A stretch of 64,000 bases of DNA from Anaerobacterium chartisolvens. GTDB taxonomy: Bacteria > Bacillota > Clostridia > Acetivibrionales > DSM-27016. A program made the position numbers and the translations under genes. Numbering within the stretch: the first letter of the stretch is position 1; each line of letters begins with the position of its first letter. The notes beneath the pieces are model-generated. The model saw only the letters and a list, made by a program, of their open reading frames with translations, was not told where the DNA came from and made no database searches. The stretch is taken from positions 1 through 64,000 of the forward strand of contig NZ_QPJT01000011.1 in assembly GCF_003337415.1 (NCBI RefSeq). Reading direction: 5' to 3'. Shown here one piece after another: positions 26,345 through 34,423 of this stretch.

Positions 26345-27142
26345 ATGATGAGGTCTGGAAAGAAAATTTTTGCTGCTGTAATGGCATTGATGCTGGTTAT
26401 GGCATTTGCCGTAAGCGGCTGCGGAACTACAGGCGGCAAGAGCGATATTTTACGCGTAGGGGTTGACGACAGTTACCCTCCTATGGAGTACAAGGATGCC
26501 GACGGCAAAACCACAATAGGCTTTGATGCTGATGTTGCAAAGGAGTTGGCAAAGAGGCTGGGCAAAAAGGATGTAGAGTTTGTTTCAAACGACTGGACGG
26601 GTATATTCCAGGCTCTTGAGGCCGACAAGTTCGATGTTATCATTTCTTCCGTAAGCATAAATGAAAGCAGGCTCGCGGAGCATTCTCTTACAAAGCCCTA
26701 TATAGCAAACAAGCAGGTTATAGTTACTTTAAAGGACAATACCTCTATAAAGTCCCCGGATGATTTAAAGGGCAAAAAGGTGGGCTTTCAGGCGGGTACC
26801 ACCTCCGAGGAATTTTGCAAGGACACCCTCAAGCTTGACGAGGCAAATCTCAGTGCGTATCCTCTGGTAACGCAGCCATTTATGGATCTGGACGCGGGAA
26901 GAATAGAAGCCATTATGGTTGACATAGTAGTGGCAAAATACTACCTTTCAAACAACGAGGGCAAGTATCTACTTGCGTGGGAGAGTGAGGAGGCTGAGCC
27001 TATAGCCATATGCTTTCCTAAAAAGGACACTGAGCTTAGAGACAAGGTAAATAAGATAATTGACGAAATGCAGGCCGACGGAACAATGAAGACCATTTCC
27101 GAAAAGTGGTTCGGCGAGGATGTTACAAAGAATTTGGAATAG
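26345..27142 (+). CDS. Amino-acid ABC transporter substrate-binding lipoprotein
   Basis: A 265-residue binding protein of the SBP_bac_3 family. The signal peptide ends in the lipobox VSGC (Cys26), so it is anchored to the outer face of the membrane. The mature part begins LRVGVDDSYPPMEYKD, followed by GFDADVAKELAKRLG, the family's ligand-pocket segments. The likely ligand is a polar amino acid. The specific one cannot be told. AGGAGG precedes the ATG. The permease and ATPase follow. Confidence 0.93.
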   Translation: MMRSGKKIFAAVMALMLVMAFAVSGCGTTGGKSDILRVGVDDSYPPMEYKDADGKTTIGFDADVAKELAKRLGKKDVEFVSNDWTGIFQALEADKFDVIISSVSINESRLAEHSLTKPYIANKQVIVTLKDNTSIKSPDDLKGKKVGFQAGTTSEEFCKDTLKLDEANLSAYPLVTQPFMDLDAGRIEAIMVDIVVAKYYLSNNEGKYLLAWESEEAEPIAICFPKKDTELRDKVNKIIDEMQADGTMKTISEKWFGEDVTKNLE

Positions 27143-27154
27143 AATTATTTAAAG

Positions 27155-27204
27155 GCAAGGTGCCGTACTGCCGGAGCTTACAGAGTCACAGCGCGGCACC
27201 TTGC
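27155..27204 (+). other. Intercistronic hairpin between binding protein and permease
   Basis: An 11-bp perfect stem GCAAGGTGCCG/CGGCACCTTGC encloses a 28-nt loop. There is no T-run, so it probably stabilises the upstream mRNA or partly reduces downstream expression rather than ending transcription. This is common after binding-protein genes. Confidence 0.65.
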
Positions 27205-27237
27205 TATGTAAAAGCATAAATATGGGGAGTGTTAAAT

Positions 27238-27897
27238 TTGGATTTGCTTACTAAAATGATGGGGTACATGCCTGCTCTTCTTGAGGGAGCCTTAAACACT
27301 GTTTTATTGACAATAATCTCGGTTTGCTTCGGTGCAGTACTGGGGCTTTTTCTGGCACTTGGGAGGCTGTCTAAAAATAAAATGGTTGACAAGGTTTGCT
27401 GGACTTATATATGGCTGTTCAGAGGAACACCGCTTTTGATGCAGTTGTTTTTTATTTACTACGCATTACCTCTTATTCATAAAAGTTTGACGCTTCCCGG
27501 ACAGTGGATACCCGCTCTCCTGGCGTTAAGCCTTAATTCTGCGGCTTACCTTGCCGAGATCATCAGAGCGGCAATACAGTCCATAGACAAGGGACAGATG
27601 GAGGCTGCCAAGGCGCTTGGAATGAGTTATGGACAGGCTATGAAAAGGATAATTGTGCCTCAGTCGTACAGGAGGCTGATACCTCCTGTTGGAAATGAGC
27701 TGATTGCTCTTTTGAAGGACTCGTCACTGGTGTCCATCATAGGTATGACGGAGCTCATGAAGGTGACTACGCAAGTTTCTGCAAGAGAGTCTAACGCTAT
27801 AATATATATTCCCGCAATGGTATTGTATTTAATAATGACAACAGTTTTTACCTATGTGTTTGAAAAGTTTGAGAAAAAATATTCTGTGTATGAATAG
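27238..27897 (+). CDS. Amino-acid ABC transporter permease
   Basis: A permease of about 219 residues of the HisM/GlnP family, with an N-terminal half containing LEGALNTVLLT and four to five membrane helices. The conserved coupling loop EAAKALGMSYGQAMKRIIVPQ, which contacts the ATPase, is intact. The in-frame GTG at 27229 overlaps GGGGAG. The TTG at 27238, eight bases after it, is the better start. It lies between the binding protein and the ATPase. Confidence 0.93.
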   Translation: MDLLTKMMGYMPALLEGALNTVLLTIISVCFGAVLGLFLALGRLSKNKMVDKVCWTYIWLFRGTPLLMQLFFIYYALPLIHKSLTLPGQWIPALLALSLNSAAYLAEIIRAAIQSIDKGQMEAAKALGMSYGQAMKRIIVPQSYRRLIPPVGNELIALLKDSSLVSIIGMTELMKVTTQVSARESNAIIYIPAMVLYLIMTTVFTYVFEKFEKKYSVYE

Positions 27898-27909
27898 GGG
27901 GACGCAAGG

Positions 27910-28665
27910 ATGATGGTAAAAATGGAGAATGTGGCAAAATCCTTCGGAACTCTGGAGGTACTTAAGAATATAAACTTTCAGGTCACCAAGGGCGAGGTGG
28001 TGTGTATAATCGGGCCGAGCGGCTCGGGCAAAAGCACCATTTTAAGGTGCTTAAACCACCTTGAAAGGATAACCGCGGGAAGGGTGTATATTGAAGGCGA
28101 GCTGGTGGACGAGAGGGTTGGCGGCAGGGATCAGCTTAAGATATCCCACAAGAGGGTTTCGGAGATATGTACAGAGCTTGGAATGGTATTTCAAAGGTTT
28201 AACCTTTTTCCGCATATGACTGTGCTTGAAAACATTATAGAGGCACCTGTTACCGTAAAGAAGCTTGCTAAGGAAGAGGCTGTAAAATACGCCTTAGAGC
28301 TTTTAAAAAAAGTTGGACTTGAGGATAAGCGCGACGAATATCCCTCCAGACTGTCGGGCGGGCAGCAGCAAAGAGTGGCTATAGCGAGAGCTCTTGCAAT
28401 GAAGCCTAAAATAATGCTGTTTGACGAGCCAACCTCAGCGCTTGATCCTGAGCTGGTGGGAGAGGTGCTTGAGGTTATGAAGGACCTTGCAAGGGAAGGG
28501 ATGACAATGATTGTTGTCACTCATGAAATGGGCTTTGCAAAAGAGGTTGCAAACAGGGTGTTATTCATGGACAGGGGAGAAATACTGGAGGAGGACACAC
28601 CACATAACATATTCTCAAATCCCCGCAATGAAAGAACAAAATCATTTTTGCAGAAGGTGCTGTAA
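27910..28665 (+). CDS. Amino-acid ABC transporter ATP-binding protein (GlnQ-like)
   Basis: This 251-residue ATPase powers the importer. Walker [10 protein letters not shown] lies near residue 36, the Q-loop is at [16 protein letters not shown], the signature LSGGQQQR is near 152, Walker B is [13 protein letters not shown] and the switch histidine is in [22 protein letters not shown] short acidic insertion ([17 protein letters not shown]) between Walker A and the Q-loop is typical of this branch. It is the last gene of the three-gene operon. Confidence 0.95.
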   Translation: MMVKMENVAKSFGTLEVLKNINFQVTKGEVVCIIGPSGSGKSTILRCLNHLERITAGRVYIEGELVDERVGGRDQLKISHKRVSEICTELGMVFQRFNLFPHMTVLENIIEAPVTVKKLAKEEAVKYALELLKKVGLEDKRDEYPSRLSGGQQQRVAIARALAMKPKIMLFDEPTSALDPELVGEVLEVMKDLAREGMTMIVVTHEMGFAKEVANRVLFMDRGEILEEDTPHNIFSNPRNERTKSFLQKVL

Positions 28666-28693
28666 GGGAGAGGCTTCTAATCGTACGGAACGG

Positions 28694-28895
28694 CAGACTG
28701 TGTGAAAATTATTTTGAGTGAAATTTCAAGCTATAATTCTTGCAAAAATGTAGCGGAGGAATCTTGGGGACGGATTCGTCCGCTTCCGCAGCGTAGCGAA
28801 GGACCGAAGGGAAAGCGGAGGAACCGTACCCCATGATGCCGCAGCGGTGGCGGGCTGCAATTTTTCTCGCAGGTTCAGCGTTTTCACACAGTCTG
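28694..28895. repeat. GC-richer element with perfect 15-bp terminal inverted repeats
   Basis: CAGACTGTGTGAAAA (28694-28708) and its exact complement (28881-28895) bound a 202-bp segment between two convergent genes. Inside are smaller palindromes (GGACG-GATT-CGTCC) and a repeated GCGGAGGAA. Base composition is clearly more GC-rich than the neighbouring gaps. It has no coding capacity that I trust. It could be a non-autonomous mobile element or a large intergenic hairpin acting as a convergent terminator. Confidence 0.55.
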
Positions 28896-28936
28896 ACGCC
28901 CCCCGTGGCGTTCCGCATAGGTTTTGCATCAATTTT

Positions 28937-30025
28937 CTAAATCGCCAGATCTATGTGCTGGATCGTTCCCACAGACCCGCTTTCATTAACGTAAATTCCC
29001 GTTTTTCTTATTTGCCCCTGCAGCTCGTTGCTTGAGGCGCTTTTTATGCTGAAATCGGTGTCGATATTTCCAAGGTATATCGCCCCTATACCCTTTTCAC
29101 CCAGAGCAAAAAGAATATCATTCCCGTTTTCATCCTTTGTCCATATGCGCAGCCTGTCATAAATATCATCATTTTCGTCGATCCAGTTGTTATTGTCGCT
29201 GTCATATTTGGACAGCTCGGAGAAGCCGTTTCCTGAGCTGGGCCCAAAAAGCTCGCTGCCGTCATTTATAATACCGTCATTGTTTATATCCAATGCAAGA
29301 AACCCGCTGCCGGAGGACAAAAAGGAAATTTGGTCCGGCTTGCCGTTACAGTCCAGATCGAAGCTGAATTTTGTATCGGTCAGGGAGGGTGCGTTGTTGT
29401 TTAAGTTAATTATAAGAGGGTCAACTCTCGCCGCATCTCCTGCCCGTATGCTTATGCTTTTCTGTGACATAAACTCTCTGCTCATGCTTAGCTGTACTGA
29501 GAAATTTATTTCCCTTCCATCGGCGGTTTTTATAGCTCCCTGGGCAGAGAAATCCATTTTCTCCTTTTCATAGTTAAATTCATTATAGCTGTACTCAAGT
29601 CCCCACCCCTGCAGGGGAGACAGCCGCACACCCCCGCCCCTCAAATCCGGTGGCAACTCATTGCCGGAAGGAGCTTTAATTTTCACAGGCAGATAAAATT
29701 TCAGCCTTTTGCCGGTAAGCAGCTTAACCATATCGTGAATTAACCGGAGCTTTTGCATATCCTTGTCCGAAATGGCAAACAGAATGTCTTTACCGGTGTC
29801 GGCCTCTGTGATTGAAGCCTTATGCTCCTCCATAAAGGCCTTGCCAGCCTGTGAAAGCTCCAAAGTGTCTGTTTGGGGCTGTTGTGGCGGCGGAGCGGCG
29901 GATTTTTGGCCTTCAAAATCGGGCCTTTCATTCCCTATCCACGCTCTTAGAGTCTCTTCCTTTGAGTTTACTTCGACCAGAGCCGATTGCCCTGTCATGG
30001 AAATTCCCGAGCTTGCAATTTTCAT
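28937..30025 (-). CDS. Calcium-binding-like repeat protein of unknown function
   Basis: The product is about 362 residues without a signal peptide. The N-terminal 100 residues are low in complexity, with a Pro/Gln-rich stretch near 50. The centre contains FDLDCNGKPDQISFLS and then two acidic EF-hand-like loops, DINNDGIINDGSE and DSDNNNWIDENDD. This pattern is seen in many secreted or phage-like bacterial proteins annotated only as hypothetical. The in-frame ATG at 30043 lies before GGAGG, and the ATG at 30025 after it is the likely start. The function is unknown. Confidence 0.75.
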   Translation of the reverse strand: MKIASSGISMTGQSALVEVNSKEETLRAWIGNERPDFEGQKSAAPPPQQPQTDTLELSQAGKAFMEEHKASITEADTGKDILFAISDKDMQKLRLIHDMVKLLTGKRLKFYLPVKIKAPSGNELPPDLRGGGVRLSPLQGWGLEYSYNEFNYEKEKMDFSAQGAIKTADGREINFSVQLSMSREFMSQKSISIRAGDAARVDPLIINLNNNAPSLTDTKFSFDLDCNGKPDQISFLSSGSGFLALDINNDGIINDGSELFGPSSGNGFSELSKYDSDNNNWIDENDDIYDRLRIWTKDENGNDILFALGEKGIGAIYLGNIDTDFSIKSASSNELQGQIRKTGIYVNESGSVGTIQHIDLAI

Positions 30026-30151
30026 AAAAATGCCTCCTTGCATATATTACTGTTCATCCTTGTAAAACACTGCTGCTTATCTTTATATCGGAAAAATTTA
30101 CAGAATTATTTATTTTAAATTCATGCAATAGCGATTTGGCTCCATTGATCG

Positions 30152-30369
30152 CTATATAAATTAGGATACAGACTATCTAAAAAGGACGTAAAATAATTTC
30201 CGGAATAATAATTTCCCCGGAATGCGTGACCGAGATATAATTTAAGCTAACTAAAATCACAAGCGCCTTCTACAGGTATACATGCTTTTATAGTTAGAGT
30301 AGAAATTATTATGGAGGATATTATTTTACATCCTCCGTTATCCGATATGTAAAAACCTAAACTATATAG
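30152..30369. repeat. MITE-like element, family 2, copy 1
   Basis: A 218-bp element whose reverse complement matches 62361-62577 over nearly its whole length with few differences. It has AT-rich CTATATA ends and imperfect inner inverted repeats beginning TAAAATAAT at 30189 and ending ATTATTTTA at 30328. It has no coding capacity. Confidence 0.85.
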
Positions 30370-30441
30370 ATATAAATGGCTGCCATGGAGCTTTATTTTG
30401 TAAATCCCCAATTATAGCCTGAATAAAGCCATAAATTGCAT

Positions 30442-30835
30442 TTGAACCTTTGCGGATATATGTAGTATAATGTAGAAAAAGGGACGGCTATAGAAGAAAA
30501 GCCTTACGGATTGGGACGGATTGCACGCTGCAATGTATATCCTCCCGGAGTGAAATAAAGGACTTTTTATTATTTAACGTAATGAGGCTTGAATAATATA
30601 ATCTTCAAAAGCTGAGGCTATCAGCTCTTTGAGCTTGTAAAGAGAGGTATACGCAGACCTTTTCAGATACAAGCTTGTCCTGATTTAACTGTCACGAAAG
30701 CGGTTTTTAAAGTGATCACTTCTAAAAATAGTGTGCAGGGCATTATAGATATTATACCCTGTGCATCAAATAATAAAATTAGAGGTTTTTTCTTCTTTAA
30801 GCTGTCCCCTACATAGAGCTATGTAGTTTTTTTTT
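30442..30835 (+). ncRNA. Candidate structured transcript with own promoter and terminator
   Basis: A promoter (TTGAAC at 30442-30447, 18 bp, TATAAT at 30466-30471) is followed by about 350 nt without a good reading frame. The stretch is rich in hairpins: ATTGCA-CGC-TGCAAT, AGCTGA/TCAGCT, CTCTTT/AAAGAG and a GCAGGG...CCCTGTGC stem near 30733-30764. It ends at a clear intrinsic terminator (30809-30835). This is the organisation of a stand-alone non-coding RNA. I do not recognise the family. Confidence 0.4.
30809..30835 (+). terminator. Rho-independent terminator
   Basis: An eight-base-pair stem CTACATAG/CTATGTAG is followed by nine T residues. No protein gene lies directly upstream, which suggests a non-coding transcript or a premature-termination site. 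Confidence 0.8.
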
Positions 30836-30872
30836 ATTTTACTTTTTTTTAATATGTAATAATGTAGAATTT

Positions 30873-30881
30873 TGCTATAAT
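30873..30881 (+). promoter_or_regulatory. Extended -10 promoter of the deacetylase gene
   Basis: The sequence TGCTATAAT is an extended -10 element. The start of transcription would be about 110 nt before the ATG at 30999. The -35 region is not recognisable, as is often true for extended -10 promoters. Confidence 0.5.
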
Positions 30882-30998
30882 TAAAATATGTCTTGGGGGG
30901 AAGAATATATTTCTGCCAAAAGACTTACTGATTGCTTACATAAAAACGGAAGAGCCGAGCAATAGGGGAATCAATAATATTTAAGACGGGGTGTTTAA

Positions 30999-32129
30999 AT
31001 GAAAAAGGCAGCAGCGGGGGTTATCTTAGCTTTTTCCATGGCTTTTTTGCTTTCGGGATGTGCGGGAAATACTAAATTTCAAGATAGCAACACTAAAACA
31101 GAAGTGGAAAATCAAGCATCTACAGCTCCTTCTGTGACTCAGGGTGTTCAGCAAGGCAGCAGTGGTGACGAGGCCTCTACAGGCGGCGATGCTAAGGGAG
31201 GGGAGGAGCCAATTGACCTTTCCAAGGTAAAGCCAAATGAGTCGGGAAAGATTATGGTTGTTATGTTTCATAACTTTGTGGAGGAATACAAATCCGGGGA
31301 TAAGGAATACACCACAACCTTTGCATTGTTTGAGAAGCTTTTAGAGGATTTGTACGGCAGGGGCTACCGTCTGATAAGCATGAAGGACTATATTGAAAAC
31401 AACATTGATGTTCCTGCGGGCTGTATTCCCATGGTATTTACCTTTGATGACGGCAGTGCGGGGCAGTTCAATCTGATTGAGGAGAATGGAAGGCTTGTGG
31501 CGAACAGAAAATCTGCGGTGGGAGTAATGGAGGAATTTAATAAAAAGCATCCTGATTTTGGATTTAAGGCTACGTTTTACGTCAATCTGGGCGGTAGCAC
31601 ATTTTCAGGAAAGGGAACAATTTCCGAAAGACTGAGCTATCTCATTGACAAAGGCTTTGAAATAGGAAATCATACATTAAACCACAGTAATTTGAGATCC
31701 ATAGACAGCTCCCGGGGAATAATGGAAGAGGTGGGAGGAAATCAGAAGGCTTTGCTAGAATCTGTTCCGGGCTACAAAATGGAAAGTCTTGCACTTCCTT
31801 TAGGGCGCAGTGCAAAGAAGGAGCTTAAGCAATATGTTATAAAGGGAGAGTATGACGGAGTGGCCTATGAAAACAAGTGTATATTGCTGGTCGGTGCAAA
31901 TCCCGCGCCGTCTCCTGTCAGTAAAAAGCTTGATTTAATGAGCCTTCCAAGGGTACGAGCGGCAGGAATTAAAACTGTGGACGCGGATTTGGAATGGTGG
32001 CTGGAAAATATTTCGGAGGGCGAGCAGTATATAAGTGATGGAAATCCTGACACGGTAACGCTTCCAAGCGGTAAGGAGGACAGTATAGATAAGGATAAGC
32101 TAAAAGGCAAGCAACTGGTTGTTTATTGA
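30999..32129 (+). CDS. Polysaccharide deacetylase (NodB-like) lipoprotein
   Basis: A 376-residue secreted lipoprotein with lipobox LLSGC (Cys21) and a low-complexity Ser/Thr/Gly linker to about residue 75. A NodB-type carbohydrate esterase domain follows. The metal-binding TFDDG motif lies near residue 148, and the second motif HTLNH (H-x3-H) lies in EIGNHTLNHSN. A downstream LALPLGRS segment resembles motif 3. It may deacetylate peptidoglycan or another cell-surface glycan. The substrate is not determinable. It is monocistronic between a promoter and a terminator. Confidence 0.9.
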   Translation: MKKAAAGVILAFSMAFLLSGCAGNTKFQDSNTKTEVENQASTAPSVTQGVQQGSSGDEASTGGDAKGGEEPIDLSKVKPNESGKIMVVMFHNFVEEYKSGDKEYTTTFALFEKLLEDLYGRGYRLISMKDYIENNIDVPAGCIPMVFTFDDGSAGQFNLIEENGRLVANRKSAVGVMEEFNKKHPDFGFKATFYVNLGGSTFSGKGTISERLSYLIDKGFEIGNHTLNHSNLRSIDSSRGIMEEVGGNQKALLESVPGYKMESLALPLGRSAKKELKQYVIKGEYDGVAYENKCILLVGANPAPSPVSKKLDLMSLPRVRAAGIKTVDADLEWWLENISEGEQYISDGNPDTVTLPSGKEDSIDKDKLKGKQLVVY

Positions 32130-32159
32130 AGCTTATTGTGATTCTATTATCAATTGAAG

Positions 32160-32191
32160 CCTCTTCCGATGAAAGCCGGGAGAGGTTTTTT
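32160..32191 (+). terminator. Terminator of the deacetylase gene
   Basis: The stem CCTCTTCC/GGGAGAGG (one G-U pair) is followed by TTTTTT, 30 bp after the deacetylase stop. Confidence 0.85.
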
Positions 32192-32377
32192 GATGCTTAT
32201 ACCTTATGGATATTTCATTAATACTATGCTATAATATGTTGTAATTAGAAAATATTATAGATTGTGTATATATATTTCATAGCAAAGCAGAGCTTTCCAA
32301 ATTCTGGGATATTTTATAGTTTGTTATATTTATATTCTTCGGTATATTTAAATATTTTGCTGTAAGGAGTGATTAGG

Positions 32378-32689
32378 ATGCCAAAGGGAACTGTGAAGAG
32401 AATACAAACAGATATGGACGTAAAAAAGAAAGCTGTAAAACTTGTTATTTCGCATTTAAAGAAGAAAGTGCCGGAAGAATTTATAGGTGCAGAGCATTTA
32501 AAGGAATGGGTTGAGCAGATGGAAAAGATGCTTGAAAGCTCGGAGTTCAATATTAAAGAGCTTCATGAAATGCGTAAGAATTTTAATGATGTAATAGAAA
32601 GAACCGTGGATGAGGACATACGCTTTAAGCTGAGAGACTCATGGTACAGTCTTGGCAAGGCCCTCGATAAAAAGGTGAAAATAGGGTGA
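32378..32689 (+). CDS. Hypothetical small helical protein, 103 residues
   Basis: I do not recognise this protein. It is basic at the N-terminus (MPKGTVKRIQ) and mostly helical, with a central LKEWVEQMEKMLES coiled-coil-like segment. It has no signal or membrane segment. An in-frame GTG at 32369 overlaps AAGGAG, and the ATG at 32378, eight bases downstream, is preferred. A strong terminator follows, so it is a single-gene transcript. Confidence 0.75.
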   Translation: MPKGTVKRIQTDMDVKKKAVKLVISHLKKKVPEEFIGAEHLKEWVEQMEKMLESSEFNIKELHEMRKNFNDVIERTVDEDIRFKLRDSWYSLGKALDKKVKIG

Positions 32690-32695
32690 TGATTT

Positions 32696-32742
32696 TGTAT
32701 AATAAAAAGGCTCCGGAAAACTTGGAGCCTTTTTATTATACA
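32696..32742 (+). terminator. Strong terminator with a 19-bp perfect stem
   Basis: TGTATAATAAAAAGGCTCC and its exact complement flank a nine-base loop. The T-tract is part of the right arm, so the structure could act on both strands. It lies 7 bp after the small hypothetical gene. Confidence 0.9.
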
Positions 32743-32814
32743 AAAATATTATACATTCACAGGGAAATGATGTAAAATTATTAATATAATGACATGGCTT
32801 AATTAGTGCTAAAT

Positions 32815-33022
32815 CTATATATGTAGCGATAAAGATTTTACATGGAGGATATAATTTGATGGAAGAAATTTTTTTGACCTGTAAGGAATACATCTAAGAA
32901 AAGCGCCTGATGACATACCCGTGAGACATTTCCCCGCAAGGCGTCTTTTTGTTGCTATTAAAAATTTCTGTAAGCAATTATATCCTCTATGTTTGTAAAA
33001 TCTTTATCGCATCCTATATATA
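32815..33022. repeat. MITE-like element, family 1, full copy
   Basis: A 208-bp element with 17-bp inverted ends GCGATAAAGATTTTACA (32826-32842) and complement (32994-33010), flanked by AT-rich CTATATA ends. The interior has its own imperfect hairpin (AAGCGCCT with AGGCGTCTT). It is nearly identical to the reverse complement of 60734-60942 and has no coding capacity. Confidence 0.9.
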
Positions 33023-33062
33023 TCGGTTTTGCTGCAAATAATTTCAGACGGGGGGAAGGAGC

Positions 33063-33278
33063 ATGTTTTTCAGACAAAAGCCCAAAATACATAGCAGCTT
33101 ACATTATGTACCTGCTGATAGAATAAAAAAAGACCTTGCCGCAGCACTTATGGAAAAGGGTGTGGATATAGGAAGCATACATGTTAAAACTACCGAAACA
33201 GTCCTTGTAGTCTGCTTTAAAGACATAATGGAAGGCAGGGGCAGCCGTACCTGCTCTATAATTTCCAAAGCTCATTAG
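33063..33278 (+). CDS. Hypothetical small protein, 71 residues
   Basis: A short frame with a GGGGGGAAGGAG ribosome-binding region immediately before the ATG. The product is basic and has no signal peptide or known motif. It follows a MITE copy and precedes a hairpin. The strong Shine-Dalgarno argues that it is real. I cannot suggest a function. Confidence 0.5.
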   Translation: MFFRQKPKIHSSLHYVPADRIKKDLAAALMEKGVDIGSIHVKTTETVLVVCFKDIMEGRGSRTCSIISKAH

Positions 33279-33307
33279 CATTTCATGCTCATCTTCTCTT
33301 AAGAGAA

Positions 33308-33333
33308 GGACTCCCAGCCTAAGCTGAGAGTTC
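33308..33333. terminator. Convergent hairpin, probable terminator
   Basis: The stem GGACTCCCAGC/GCTGAGAGTTC, with a 4-base loop and one mismatch, lies at the end of ribU and downstream of the 71-residue gene. The T-content after it on the plus strand is moderate only. Confidence 0.5.
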
Positions 33334-33933
33334 TTCCTTTGAATTTTTATGCAGAAGGGGAGAAAGCTTTTTGTATACTAAAGCGACGATTATTGAAACC
33401 ATGATACCCTTTATGAGATTAAACGGCGCTATTCCGAAGGCGATAAAGGTTTTTACATCCACAATATAGCCATTTACGCTTCTGCCTAAGCCTACGACGG
33501 CATCAATAGGGAAATTGAGGACTGCGGCATATAGGGGGAGCAGGACAAAATAGTTAAAAACAGATGCAAAAAGCACCATGGAAAGGCTTCCTACCGAAAG
33601 GGCAATGCCCGCTCCCTTCCTGTTCATGAAACGCTTGTAAATTATACCGGCAGGTACTGCAAAGGCAATGCCTACCAGAAAATTTGCCAGCTCGCCTATG
33701 CCTGCTGTCTGAGTTGTAAGTACGTGTATAAGATTTTTTATCAATTCAATTATAACGGCACTTGCAGGGCCTAATGAAAAAGCTGCCAGAAGTACGGGTA
33801 TTTCACTTAAATCCATCTTTAAAAACGGGGGCATAAATGGAATGGGAAACTCCAAAAACATAAGCACGGCAGCCATTGCGGACAATATGGCAATTTTGGT
33901 TATATATGCTGTTGCATACCTTTTTTTATACAT
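33319..33933 (-). CDS. ribU: Riboflavin ECF transporter substrate-binding subunit RibU
   Basis: RibU binds riboflavin and works with the shared energising module EcfA/A'/T, which is not in this window. The 204-residue membrane protein has about six helices. It shows family signatures such as FLEFPIPFMPPFLKMDLSEIP near the N-terminus and later the KNLIHVLTTQTAGIGELANFL segment. The role is confirmed by the FMN riboswitch directly upstream. The GTG at 33936 is in frame, but the ATG at 33933 has better spacing from GGAG. Confidence 0.94.
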   Translation of the reverse strand: MYKKRYATAYITKIAILSAMAAVLMFLEFPIPFMPPFLKMDLSEIPVLLAAFSLGPASAVIIELIKNLIHVLTTQTAGIGELANFLVGIAFAVPAGIIYKRFMNRKGAGIALSVGSLSMVLFASVFNYFVLLPLYAAVLNFPIDAVVGLGRSVNGYIVDVKTFIAFGIAPFNLIKGIMVSIIVALVYKKLSPLLHKNSKEELSA

Positions 33934-33949
33934 CACGACTCTCCTTTAC

Positions 33950-33982
33950 AAAATAAAAATACCCTGAGATATTACTTCAGGG
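33950..33982 (-). terminator. Riboswitch expression-platform terminator upstream of ribU
   Basis: Read on the minus strand, a CCCTGA/TCAGGG stem is followed by TATTTTTATTTT. It lies between the FMN aptamer and the ribU start, where ligand-induced termination is expected. Confidence 0.8.
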
Positions 33983-34006
33983 CATCTAAAAGACACATAG
34001 TCGTCA

Positions 34007-34167
34007 CCATCTTCTTTCATCCAGACTGATTAAATGCATATAAACAATGCACAAATTACTGTCGGCTTCGGAATTTCACCGAATCTGCTTAAAAAAACCT
34101 AAAATGATATTCTTTAAGCTCGCGGGCTTTACCGCCGGTTGGGAATTACACCCTACCCTGAAGATTG
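34007..34167 (-). promoter_or_regulatory. FMN riboswitch (RFN element)
   Basis: On the minus strand the canonical RFN blocks appear in order: AGGGTAGGGTGTAATTCCC, then ACCGGCGGTAAAGCCCGCGAG, a variable helix, GATTCGGTGAAATTCCGAA, GCCGACAGTAA, and GTCTGGATGAAAGAAGAT at the end. The closing P1 stem pairs CAATCTTC with GAAGATGG. Binding of FMN should favour the downstream terminator and shut off riboflavin uptake. Confidence 0.97.
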
Positions 34168-34208
34168 TATTCAGTTTTAACAGTACTGCATTAATGCGGC
34201 CTAAATAT

Positions 34209-34237
34209 ATAATGGCACAAACCCGGCAATGTGTCAA
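34209..34237 (-). promoter_or_regulatory. Promoter of the FMN riboswitch-ribU transcript
   Basis: On the minus strand TTGACA (complement of 34232-34237) and CATTAT (complement of 34209-34214) are 17 bp apart. The predicted start lies a few tens of bases before the aptamer. Confidence 0.7.
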
Positions 34238-34423
34238 TACAATTATCAGAGGCTTTCTGTATAAAAAATACAATAGGGCTTGCGGCACAAGCTTTTTAAT
34301 GAATTTTGTGGTATAATCTAGTATCATGGATAGTAATTTTTCAGAAAGAGAAAATATTTAGCTTTGGAGTTTATTTTCTGTAATTGTGGTATATATTATA
34401 AAATATTTTAAGGAGGTCGGGAG

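Noticed and set aside
30442-30835. tmRNA, RNase P RNA or c-di-AMP riboswitch
   Set aside because: None of their diagnostic conserved blocks could be found. It is kept only as an unclassified candidate RNA.
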